A stretch of 38,300 nt of DNA. Origin: an uncultured Prochlorococcus sp. (GTDB lineage: Bacteria; Cyanobacteriota; Cyanobacteriia; PCC-6307; Cyanobiaceae). Within the stretch, counting starts at the first letter, position 1. The number at the start of each line of letters is the position of its first letter. Positions 1 through 6,724 of the stretch are shown piece by piece. The stretch covers positions 1 to 38,300 of the forward strand of contig CACOMD010000010.1 of NCBI GenBank assembly GCA_902628235.1, given 5' to 3'. The translations under genes were made by a program, and so were the position numbers. A model generated the notes under the pieces. That model was not told where the DNA came from, did no database searches, and worked only from the letters and a program-made list of their open reading frames with translations.

Positions 1-1
1 A

Positions 2-487
2 GAAAACTACCATTTATCAGCAACTTATACTACTCAGCATGGAAAATTTGATGCTTTCCACTACTACTCCACTGACGCAATTGATGAAAGTGTAGACAAG
101 AGTGGATATGCTTTAAGAGCTTGGTGGAGACCCGATGAGACAGGGACAGCTGTTCCATCTATATCATTCGGCTATGACACAGTTGACTTTGCTGATAACA
201 TTGGTGGTTATAAGGAAGGTAACGGTTATTCTATCGCTTTTAACTGGCAGGATATTGTACAAGCTGATGATACATTCGGTGTTGCTTTCGGTTCACCAAT
301 TAAAGGTACAGACAATGTTACCGCTGGTGTAGAAGATGTAGATCCATTCCTTTGGGAAGCATACTACTCATTCCGTCCAAATGATTCTATTGAGATAACT
401 CCTGGTGTCTTTGGTGGTACTGATGTTAGAGCTGATAAAAACGATGACATCTTCGGAGCTGTTTTACAGACAACATTCAGGTTTTAA
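2..487 (+). CDS. SLH/OprB-type porin (Som-like), C-terminal part
   Basis: The reading frame is open from the left edge to a TAA at 485-487, giving about 161 residues. It alternates polar and aromatic residues as beta-strands do and ends in Phe-Arg-Phe, the terminal aromatic signature of outer-membrane barrels. Its tail (EAYYSFRPNDSIEITPG...TTFRF) lines up with the tail of the complete porin at 4922-6349 (EAYYSYPVNDGMTITP...TSFSF), so I call it a paralogue. By family knowledge it would form a passive channel for small solutes or ions in the outer membrane. The N-terminus, the SLH domain and the promoter lie outside the window. A strong terminator follows at 581-607. Confidence 0.88.
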   Translation, partial: ENYHLSATYTTQHGKFDAFHYYSTDAIDESVDKSGYALRAWWRPDETGTAVPSISFGYDTVDFADNIGGYKEGNGYSIAFNWQDIVQADDTFGVAFGSPIKGTDNVTAGVEDVDPFLWEAYYSFRPNDSIEITPGVFGGTDVRADKNDDIFGAVLQTTFRF

Positions 488-580
488 GTAAGAGTGAATC
501 ATGAAAATTTTATGATTCACTTATTAAAAAAATAACTTTTTTTATAGAAAACTAAAATCTGTTCAAATCTACACACATAT

Positions 581-607
581 AAAAAGGTCTCATTCGAGAC
601 CTTTTTT
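581..607 (+). terminator. Rho-independent terminator of the first porin
   Basis: GGTCTC (586-591), loop ATTC, GAGACC (596-601), then six T (602-607). The five A at 581-585 can extend the stem by pairing with the T run, so it may also work for the leftward gene ending at 636. It resembles the terminator of the second porin at 6383-6407. Confidence 0.85.
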
Positions 608-635
608 ACTTGAAAATTAAATTATAAATTTAATC

Positions 636-875
636 TTACCAACAATTTTCTCCTTCTCCAATAGGAATACAAGTGCTTGATTTTGCAGCCTCATCAGCTA
701 TTTTTTGTGCTTCATCATCGAGAATGAAATCTGCATTAACAGGCATATCAGTATTCCATTCTTTTAAACCACCTAGGTCATTTTCTCCAGCCTTTAATGC
801 ACTGCTATCTGTCGTAGATATAGTTAAAGCACTTGTGGCAGCAATAAAAACTGCTATTGAACTTTTTTGGGACAT
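636..875 (-). CDS. Small secreted protein, unknown function
   Basis: Seventy-nine residues that I do not recognise as a named family. The first 20-28 residues look like a signal peptide: a Lys at position 4, a hydrophobic Ala/Ile/Thr stretch, then a small-residue-rich region. The rest is acidic, with a short helix-like segment (DDEAQKIADEAAKSS) and a C-terminus carrying two cysteines ten positions apart (CIPIGEGENCW), which could form a disulfide in the periplasm. It reads leftward, towards the terminator of the preceding porin. The ATG has a hydrophobic leader directly after it, so the start seems right. No function is inferred. Confidence 0.6.
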   Translation of the reverse strand: MSQKSSIAVFIAATSALTISTTDSSALKAGENDLGGLKEWNTDMPVNADFILDDEAQKIADEAAKSSTCIPIGEGENCW

Positions 876-950
876 TTTAACTAGTATAGATTTGCCTTTA
901 GTTTAATTATTATTTATTCAACATTCTATTAGTTGTATAAAATGTTTCTT

Positions 951-1616
951 TTAATTACCTAAAACTCTTAGTAGGTTTGCATAAGACTTAAAAATTAAAT
1001 CTAATTCATTTGATCTTCCATATTTAGAGAGTAACCCTCTTGCTCCCGCATCAATATCAAATAAGTATTCTCTTTCTTCAATACTTTTAACATAACTTTC
1101 TATCCATCCTACGCAAACTAATCTTTCACCACTTGTTATCTTTTCTACAGAATGTAAATATGTACTTGGATAAATTATTATTTCGCCTTGATCTAATCTA
1201 AATTTATTTTCATTATTAATATTCTCAATAACAAGATTCCCTCCATCATAATCTTTCTTATTATTTAAGAAAATTGTAAATGACAAGTCAGCTCTACCTG
1301 ATGACATAAAGGCATTATCAATGTGCCTACCATATTGCATACCATTTAGTGCTTTTGTAAACATGATGCCATGAATAATTTTTGGGAGTGCAAAACTCTT
1401 AATTAAAGCATTAGTTAATATTTTTTTTACAACAAAGTCAGTATTTTTTTTTGATATAGATGAATTTCTATCTAACTGCAAATTATTTTTTACTTTTGAG
1501 GCAAAGCTACCTGCTGTTTTCTTTCCGTCTTCCCATGAATCATTGTTGTTATCTAAATTTGTTTTTAATATCTTTATTTCTTCTTGATTAAGTAAAGAGC
1601 AAGTTAAATAATTCAT
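951..1616 (-). CDS. Fe(II)/2-oxoglutarate-dependent PKHD-type hydroxylase (PiuC/YbiX-like)
   Basis: Length 221 residues, as expected for the PKHD-type hydroxylase family. The iron-binding triad is visible: H98 and D100 in YGRHIDNAF, and H155 in YLHSVEKI. R165 in SGERLVCVGW is the usual 2-oxoglutarate carboxylate ligand. A double-stranded beta-helix core would run from about residue 80 to 175, with a helical C-terminus. PiuC-type proteins occur beside iron-uptake genes and are often iron-regulated, but their substrate is not known. It is divergent from futA across a 101-base gap, which supports a role in the iron response; that role is inferred from context. Confidence 0.85.
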   Translation of the reverse strand: MNYLTCSLLNQEEIKILKTNLDNNNDSWEDGKKTAGSFASKVKNNLQLDRNSSISKKNTDFVVKKILTNALIKSFALPKIIHGIMFTKALNGMQYGRHIDNAFMSSGRADLSFTIFLNNKKDYDGGNLVIENINNENKFRLDQGEIIIYPSTYLHSVEKITSGERLVCVGWIESYVKSIEEREYLFDIDAGARGLLSKYGRSNELDLIFKSYANLLRVLGN

Positions 1617-1690
1617 TTGATTAGTTTAAAATGATACATTATTATGTAAGTAAAAAATTTTTTTAAGGTCTAACACTGTTTATGGATATA

Positions 1691-1708
1691 AAGTATCTTT
1701 AGATACTT
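1691..1708. promoter_or_regulatory. 18-bp palindrome just upstream of futA (CRP/NtcA-shaped)
   Basis: AAGTATCT-TT-AGATACTT is a perfect 8-2-8 inverted repeat ending 10 bases before the futA GTG. It contains GTA-N8-TAC (1693-1706), the shape of an NtcA/CRP-family site. A TATAAA at 1687-1692 could be the -10, which would put the palindrome over the transcription start. It might act as an operator or as a leader hairpin. Neither reading can be tested here, and GTA-N8-TAC alone is common by chance in AT-rich DNA. Confidence 0.4.
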
Positions 1709-1717
1709 AATTTTATA

Positions 1718-2740
1718 GTGAAAAAACTTAAGCAACTTTTCTACTCAGCTTTAACATTTTCGATTTTATTTAATATAAATATACCCGCTAATTCAACTCA
1801 AAGGGAAGTTAAAGTATACTCAGGAAGACATTACAATACGGATAGAAATGTATTTAAAAGATTCGCTGAAGAAACAGGCATAAAAGTAAGACTTATTGAA
1901 GCTGCTGGTATATCGCTAATAGAAAGGTTAAAACGAGAGGGGCAAAATTCACAAGCTGATGTGATTTTATTGGTCGATGCAGCAAGGATTACTAACGCAG
2001 CAAAAGCAAATTTACTTCAACCAATAGACTCTACAAGTTTAAAAAATGATGTACCTTCGAACTTAAGAGATCCAGACAATAAATGGTATGCTCTAACAAG
2101 AAGGGTAAGAGTTCTCGTCGCGAATCCAAAAGTTGTTGATATTAATAAAATTAAGGATTATACGGATCTGGCAGATCCCTCACTTAAAGGAAAAGTTTGT
2201 TTAAGAAATAGAAAGAGTCCTTATAATCAATCACTTGTTGCAAACCAAATTGTTAATAAAGGAGATAAAGCTACAAAAGATTGGCTTAATGGAATGATTT
2301 CAAATGTTTCTCAACCATTTTTCCCTGGAGATATTGCAATCGTAAGAGCTGTTGCTAAGAAAAAGTGTGGAGTTGGAATTGTTAATCATTATTATGTGGC
2401 AAGAATGCTTGCAGGCGTAAATGGAAGAAGAGATGCATTATACGCAAAAAGAGTAAATGTTCTTACTCCTAATCCAGCTCATGTAAATATTAGTGCTGGA
2501 GGAGTTGCAAAATACTCAAGAAATAAATCAGAGGCTATAAAATTGCTCGAGTTTTTAGCTTCACCAAAGGGAAGTAAAGGCATTGCTGCTCCAACTTTTG
2601 AACACCCCTTAAAAGAAGTTAATCAAAACCCAATTGTCAAAAATTTTGGAAATTTTACTCCTGATAGTGTTACTATTCAACAACTTGGAGATTTTAACTC
2701 CAATGCAATTCAACTAATGAAAAGCGCTGGATGGGATTGA
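1718..2740 (+). CDS. futA: Ferric-iron ABC transporter substrate-binding protein FutA/IdiA
   Basis: Length 340 residues, GTG start directly followed by a Lys-rich signal peptide of about 26 residues. It captures Fe(III) in the periplasm and hands it to a FutB/FutC-type permease and ATPase, which are not in this window. The iron-ligand tyrosines are in place: Y39 in YSGRHYNTD, Y169 in KSPYNQSL, and Y225-Y226 in GIVNHYYVARM. Subtracting 26 gives mature Y13, Y143, Y199 and Y200, matching the ligands I recall for Prochlorococcus FutA. The terminal SAGWD is also typical of the family. It is divergent from the PKHD hydroxylase and followed by an orphan beta-barrel gene. The ribosome-binding site is weak and a palindrome lies immediately upstream. 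Confidence 0.95.
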   Translation: MKKLKQLFYSALTFSILFNINIPANSTQREVKVYSGRHYNTDRNVFKRFAEETGIKVRLIEAAGISLIERLKREGQNSQADVILLVDAARITNAAKANLLQPIDSTSLKNDVPSNLRDPDNKWYALTRRVRVLVANPKVVDINKIKDYTDLADPSLKGKVCLRNRKSPYNQSLVANQIVNKGDKATKDWLNGMISNVSQPFFPGDIAIVRAVAKKKCGVGIVNHYYVARMLAGVNGRRDALYAKRVNVLTPNPAHVNISAGGVAKYSRNKSEAIKLLEFLASPKGSKGIAAPTFEHPLKEVNQNPIVKNFGNFTPDSVTIQQLGDFNSNAIQLMKSAGWD

Positions 2741-2835
2741 TTAAATAAAACCTTGTTTTTCGATATTCATAACGAATTTATTAAGTAGCGAACTTCGTTA
2801 ATTGACTCAAAGCGAATCATTCAACATAGATTTAT

Positions 2836-2883
2836 GGCTATAAATAGTCTATTATTTTGATAACTACACTTTCATTTATAGCC
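2836..2883 (+). repeat. 10-bp inverted repeat in the futA-barrel gap
   Basis: The 228-base gap between futA and the next gene holds no gene that I can see. GGCTATAAAT (2836-2845) and ATTTATAGCC (2874-2883) are perfect inverted complements with a 28-base loop. No T run follows, so it is not a standard terminator. A second, shorter inverted repeat, TAACGAA/TTCGTTA, lies at 2770-2800. Confidence 0.5.
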
Positions 2884-2918
2884 TTAGTATATTCTGTTCC
2901 ATAATTTATAAGTTTAGT

Positions 2919-2947
2919 TTTACAACCTAATAATTTAGGGATAATAT
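2919..2947 (+). promoter_or_regulatory. Possible promoter of the barrel gene
   Basis: TTTACA (2919-2924), a 17-base spacer, then TAATAT (2942-2947), about 21 bases before the ATG at 2969. In DNA this AT-rich, matches of this quality occur by chance, so confidence is low. Confidence 0.3.
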
Positions 2948-2968
2948 TTAATCAAATAAATTCTTGAA

Positions 2969-4816
2969 ATGAGATTAGTATTTTATATATTTGTATTTGC
3001 TCAATTATTAAATTATATTCATATTTTTGCAGAGGAATTAAAAAAAGAAAATATTCAATCTTCTAGAATTAAATGGGAGAAAATAGAAGAAAATAAGTCA
3101 AATAATTTAAAAAATATCATATGGGAACCTTTTGATAATATTGATAATCATTTTGAAAGGAAAATTCCAGAAAAAACTTTTGAGAAGATATTTTTAGATA
3201 ATGAAAAAAAGAAAATAAATCATGTTAACAAAAATACTAATCAGGGATTTCTTCAAGTTCAACCGCATATCCCATTAAATAATTTTTTGAATGATGGAGA
3301 GTATGCTTTATCTACTTATTGGATATCCTCTTTTAGTGGAGGACGTGCCGGAGGCACTGGGAATCAGAATTATGCATTTAAATTTGATTATGGTTTAAGT
3401 AACAATTCATTATTTTCTATTTATGTGTCAGAAGCTGATGATCCTCTATATCAACTAATTGATGGAGAAATAATTCCAAATAATTGGGCAAATGTTGCTC
3501 TTGGATATAAAAAAAAGCTTTTAAAATTTGATCATCTTAAAACTTCTCTCTCTTTCGCTAGTTTTCTCGAATATTGGGTTTTGAGCAGTGGATATGGCAT
3601 TAACGGCGAGGTTGGTTCAAAAAAAAGTATTTATAACGAAATTGATAATACTACTGGCCATGATCGTCATGAGAAATTTATTTATTCATTCTCTCTTCCA
3701 ATTACTAAAGAATTAAATAATAAAGCAAACTTTTCTATTGTTCCAGGAATAACTCTTATTCCTAAGACAGTAGGAAATAAAAATATTGGTAAAAACTTTT
3801 ATGGAAATAACTATTTTCTGGCTTCAAGTTTAAATTTTGATGTTGCAACTAATCTTCAACTGATTGGTTCTTACACCTATTTATTTGGCCCAGGTCATAA
3901 TAGTTTTGATGAAAATTTGAATTTTTATAGGAATGCTATTTACAGTTATGGTTTTAATTGGAAAGCTAATCCAATTATTGGTTTTGAGGCCAAAATTACT
4001 AATGGATATGGAAATACACCATCAACTTCTTTATTAACAATACCCTCAGATAATAAACCACTATATTATTTAGGTGCAAATTATAATTATCAACCTTTTG
4101 GAGTTGATACAAGATTTATTCCTCTAAATAAAAATAATAATTTATTACTTTTTGGTGGACTATCAGTTGATAACGCATTATTCCCTGAGAGAGGGATTAG
4201 TCAAATAAGTTTTAATCTTGATGATAAAGGAAATTTATTTGCCTTATATGGTTATTCTTTATCAAATATTTTTCAGCTAGAAATAAGAACTGGATCTTTT
4301 AATGATGTAAATTTAGTAAATAATAAAGACTCTAATTTGCAAAATAAATATTTGAGTAGCGATAATTTAAATTATAGATTTGGAGGTAAATTATTAATCT
4401 TTAGTCCACAAAAGGATGATCTTTTTTGGATGACATTAAGAACATCTTTAGGAAGGAATCAAGGTTCAAATCACCAAGGATATTTATTCACTGAATTAAT
4501 AAATACGATTAGATTAAATGATTGGTTGGCCTTAAATATAAGTCCAAAGTACTTTTTTAGTGGAGTGAAGAGTTTTGGTGGGCTTGGAGTTTCAAGTTAT
4601 ATTAATGTATTAGATAACCTTCAACTAATTCCAGAAATCAATACTTCATTCAAAAGTGATGCAAATTTTAACTCTACTCTTGCATTGAGATATTCTTATT
4701 CCTCTCAAGCTTCAGTAGATTTATATTATTCTAATGCTGCAGGAATTCAAGATATTGGACAACTTCTCCCAGATAATGAAAGAAGGGTTGGTATAAAATT
4801 AAACTTTTTATACTAA
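2969..4816 (+). CDS. Predicted outer-membrane beta-barrel protein, unknown function
   Basis: Length 615 residues. The N-terminus (MRLVFYIFVFAQLLNY...) is a plausible signal peptide ending near residue 21. Residues about 22-100 are highly charged and poor in hydrophobics, suggesting a soluble periplasmic part. From about residue 100 to the end the protein is rich in Asn, Ser, Gly, Tyr and Phe in alternating patterns, such as YALSTYWISSFSGG and NLQLIGSYTYLFG, as in outer-membrane barrels. It ends GIKLNFLY, a terminal aromatic. I do not recognise the family, and it is not an SLH porin. It lies between futA and a Fur-box porin, with codon use like its neighbours. A role in iron uptake is only suggested by position. 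Confidence 0.75.
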   Translation: MRLVFYIFVFAQLLNYIHIFAEELKKENIQSSRIKWEKIEENKSNNLKNIIWEPFDNIDNHFERKIPEKTFEKIFLDNEKKKINHVNKNTNQGFLQVQPHIPLNNFLNDGEYALSTYWISSFSGGRAGGTGNQNYAFKFDYGLSNNSLFSIYVSEADDPLYQLIDGEIIPNNWANVALGYKKKLLKFDHLKTSLSFASFLEYWVLSSGYGINGEVGSKKSIYNEIDNTTGHDRHEKFIYSFSLPITKELNNKANFSIVPGITLIPKTVGNKNIGKNFYGNNYFLASSLNFDVATNLQLIGSYTYLFGPGHNSFDENLNFYRNAIYSYGFNWKANPIIGFEAKITNGYGNTPSTSLLTIPSDNKPLYYLGANYNYQPFGVDTRFIPLNKNNNLLLFGGLSVDNALFPERGISQISFNLDDKGNLFALYGYSLSNIFQLEIRTGSFNDVNLVNNKDSNLQNKYLSSDNLNYRFGGKLLIFSPQKDDLFWMTLRTSLGRNQGSNHQGYLFTELINTIRLNDWLALNISPKYFFSGVKSFGGLGVSSYINVLDNLQLIPEINTSFKSDANFNSTLALRYSYSSQASVDLYYSNAAGIQDIGQLLPDNERRVGIKLNFLY

Positions 4817-4859
4817 TAATTGCAAATAATGTTCATTTAATAATAATTAGGTATAAAAT

Positions 4860-4891
4860 TTGACAATTAAAACGAAAATGATTATCATTTT
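4860..4891 (+). promoter_or_regulatory. Fur-box promoter of the second porin
   Basis: TTGACA (4860-4865) is a perfect -35. After a 17-base spacer comes TATCAT (4883-4888), one mismatch from the -10 consensus. The -10 lies inside AAAATGAT-T-ATCATTTT (4875-4891), a perfect 17-bp palindrome whose core ATGAT-n-ATCAT is the centre of the classical Fur box. Transcription would start near 4895, with a leader of about 27 bases. Fur with bound Fe(II) would therefore block RNA polymerase when iron is plentiful. Confidence 0.8.
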
Positions 4892-4921
4892 TAGGTAAAT
4901 ACTATTTGTGTGAGGCAAATT

Positions 4922-6349
4922 ATGAAGTTATTCCAGTCTTTGCTGGTTGCTCCTGCTGCTTTGGGTTTTTTATTACCTAATACTGCAAAAGCCGCAGAAT
5001 TAAATCTTGTAGATATTTCAAGATATTCTGGAGAAAACGTTGAAAATATTTCAAACTTTTCTGAACTCTATCCTAGTGATTGGTCATATCAATCTATAAA
5101 AGATGTTTTAATTTCTCGCAATTGTTCTAATTTAATGCCATCTGGATCTATCTCTAGATTTGAAGCTGCTGCAATTATTAATTCTTGTCTTAAAGATTAT
5201 GTACAAATAACAGAAATAGAAAAAAGGCTAATTGATGAGTTCAATTCTGAGCTCTCATTAATCAAATCTAGTTTTGATGGTTTGGATGAACGCTCAAATG
5301 AAGTTGAAGCTGGAAGTTTTTCTACGACAACAGTTGCATCATTCTCTGCTGATTTTGCTATTGGTGCTGTTAATGGTAAAAGTGTAACAGTATCAGGTGG
5401 TGAAACTACTGTTACAGGTGATGTTGATGGCGATGGTACAAATGAAACTGTTGTTGTAAAAAAAGCTGATGAGACTAAAAATGCTGAGGCAATGTCTTTT
5501 GACTATAGCTACGAAATTGGTTTAAGCACTAGTTTCACAGGTGAAGATTCACTGGATGTGGCTTTAGTTGCTGGTGCTGGTACTCTTTCAGAACTTGATT
5601 TAAGTAAAGATGATGGAAGTACGCTGGTTGTCGATGGAATTTCTTATACTTTGCCTTTAGGCGATAAAGCAACAGCATTTGTTAGTCATGGTGTTGAAGG
5701 GAGTGCCCTTTTTAACACAGCATGTGTTTATGAAGGTCCCTCTGATACTTTGAGTAGCTGTGGTACTGTCTCATCTGCAATAGATGAAGATGATCAAACT
5801 ATTGGAGCTGGTGTCTCTTATGATTTTGGGAATGGTTTTAATGTCTCTTTTGGGTATGAAGGGCAAGGAGATACAACAGCTGGTCTTGGATCTAAAGAAG
5901 GACTTGATTCTATAGCTGCTCAAGTTGCCTATTCAAATGATACCTTCGGTCTTTCTCTAACAGGAGCAAGAATAGAGACAAGCGAAACTAATGATGATAC
6001 ATTCACTGCAATCAATGCTTTTTTCAGCCCTGATGAAGCAGGACTCCCCTCAATAAGTGTAGGTTATGAGAAAGGTGATGTTGGAGGTGCAGCTTCTAAT
6101 GTGGATGAAACTACTTCTTACTTTATAGGTATTCAATGGGATGAATTAGGAGAAGGTGTTTTAGGTCTTGCTGCTGGTACTCATACTCCAATTGTTGAGA
6201 ATAGTGATTCATTGTTAATGTATGAAGCATACTATTCATATCCTGTAAATGACGGAATGACAATAACTCCATTGATTTACACCAAAGATCATGCCAAAGG
6301 AACTGATAATGAAACTGGATTAATGGTAAAAACATCATTTAGTTTCTAA
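4922..6349 (+). CDS. SLH-domain porin (Som/OprB-like), probably iron-regulated
   Basis: Length 475 residues from the ATG at 4922. This start is preferred over an in-frame GTG at 4910 because MKLFQSLLVAPAALGFLLP is a typical signal peptide, cleaved near KAAEL, and GTGAGG upstream can serve as ribosome-binding site. An SLH-like domain follows at about residues 45-105 (YPSDWSYQSIKDVLISRNC...ISRFEAAAIINSCL), which would anchor the porin to the cell-wall layer. A short coiled segment comes next, then an OprB-type barrel ending in TSFSF. Inserts with repeated Gly/Asp/Thr (about residues 155-185) may be surface loops. By family it is a passive channel. The Fur box suggests it is made when iron is scarce. 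Confidence 0.92.
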   Translation: MKLFQSLLVAPAALGFLLPNTAKAAELNLVDISRYSGENVENISNFSELYPSDWSYQSIKDVLISRNCSNLMPSGSISRFEAAAIINSCLKDYVQITEIEKRLIDEFNSELSLIKSSFDGLDERSNEVEAGSFSTTTVASFSADFAIGAVNGKSVTVSGGETTVTGDVDGDGTNETVVVKKADETKNAEAMSFDYSYEIGLSTSFTGEDSLDVALVAGAGTLSELDLSKDDGSTLVVDGISYTLPLGDKATAFVSHGVEGSALFNTACVYEGPSDTLSSCGTVSSAIDEDDQTIGAGVSYDFGNGFNVSFGYEGQGDTTAGLGSKEGLDSIAAQVAYSNDTFGLSLTGARIETSETNDDTFTAINAFFSPDEAGLPSISVGYEKGDVGGAASNVDETTSYFIGIQWDELGEGVLGLAAGTHTPIVENSDSLLMYEAYYSYPVNDGMTITPLIYTKDHAKGTDNETGLMVKTSFSF

Positions 6350-6382
6350 ATATAGAATCATTAAAAACCTCATACACATATC

Positions 6383-6407
6383 AAAGACCTCTTACGAGGT
6401 CTTTTTT
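6383..6407 (+). terminator. Rho-independent terminator of the second porin
   Basis: AAAGACCTC (6383-6391), loop TTAC, GAGGTCTTT (6396-6404), with the T run continuing to 6407. The A-rich 5' arm makes it potentially bidirectional, so it could also stop leftward transcription from the ferredoxin gene ending at 6479. Confidence 0.85.
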
Positions 6408-6478
6408 ATTTCAATTTTTTATTTAAAACTTTATTAAAGGAAAAATATCAAAAATTATTTATTCTAAAAAATATATTC

Positions 6479-6724
6479 TTACCAATAAGGATCATAAGTA
6501 AATTCAATCTTAAGATGAACATTATTTCTAAATTCAATATTTTTTATACAAGGCCTAATAGTTTCGCCATTAACATCTATTTCACATGCGCCACAGTTTC
6601 CTAATAAACATCCAGTGGGGATATTTAAGTTAGCCATTTGAGCTTTTAAAAACCAGTCATCTCCATCTTCTGCAGAAGTAATAGAGTGATTTGGCCAATA
6701 AATTTTTAATTTTTTTTTCTTCAA
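6479..6724 (-). CDS. Small 2Fe-2S ferredoxin-like protein
   Basis: Length 81 residues. Cysteines 39, 44, 47 and 59 give C-x4-C-x2-C-x11-C. The long gap to the fourth cysteine seen in photosynthetic plant-type ferredoxins is missing; this short spacing is the one in SdhB-like and molybdenum-hydroxylase 2Fe-2S domains. The protein should carry one 2Fe-2S cluster and act as a soluble electron carrier; its partner is unknown. The TTG start overlaps the cobQ stop as TTGA, so translation is probably coupled to cobQ. The next in-frame ATG is Met30, which would cut into the domain, so the TTG is preferred. The Lys-rich N-terminus is not a signal peptide. Confidence 0.8.
   Translation of the reverse strand: MKKKKLKIYWPNHSITSAEDGDDWFLKAQMANLNIPTGCLLGNCGACEIDVNGETIRPCIKNIEFRNNVHLKIEFTYDPYW

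Noticed and set aside
135..332. 65-residue open frame on the plus strand
   Set aside because: It lies out of frame inside the first porin, whose own frame is clearly barrel-like up to a terminal Phe.
673..906. 77-residue open frame opposite the small secreted protein
   Set aside because: It is the antisense shadow of the 636-875 gene, which has the better signal peptide and start.
1629..1649. Fur box in the futA-hydroxylase gap
   Set aside because: Only one half-site (ATGAT) matches; the partner half-site is absent, so I do not call it.
6123..6338. 71-residue open frame on the minus strand
   Set aside because: Antisense to the C-terminal strands of the second porin; the composition is that of a shadow frame.
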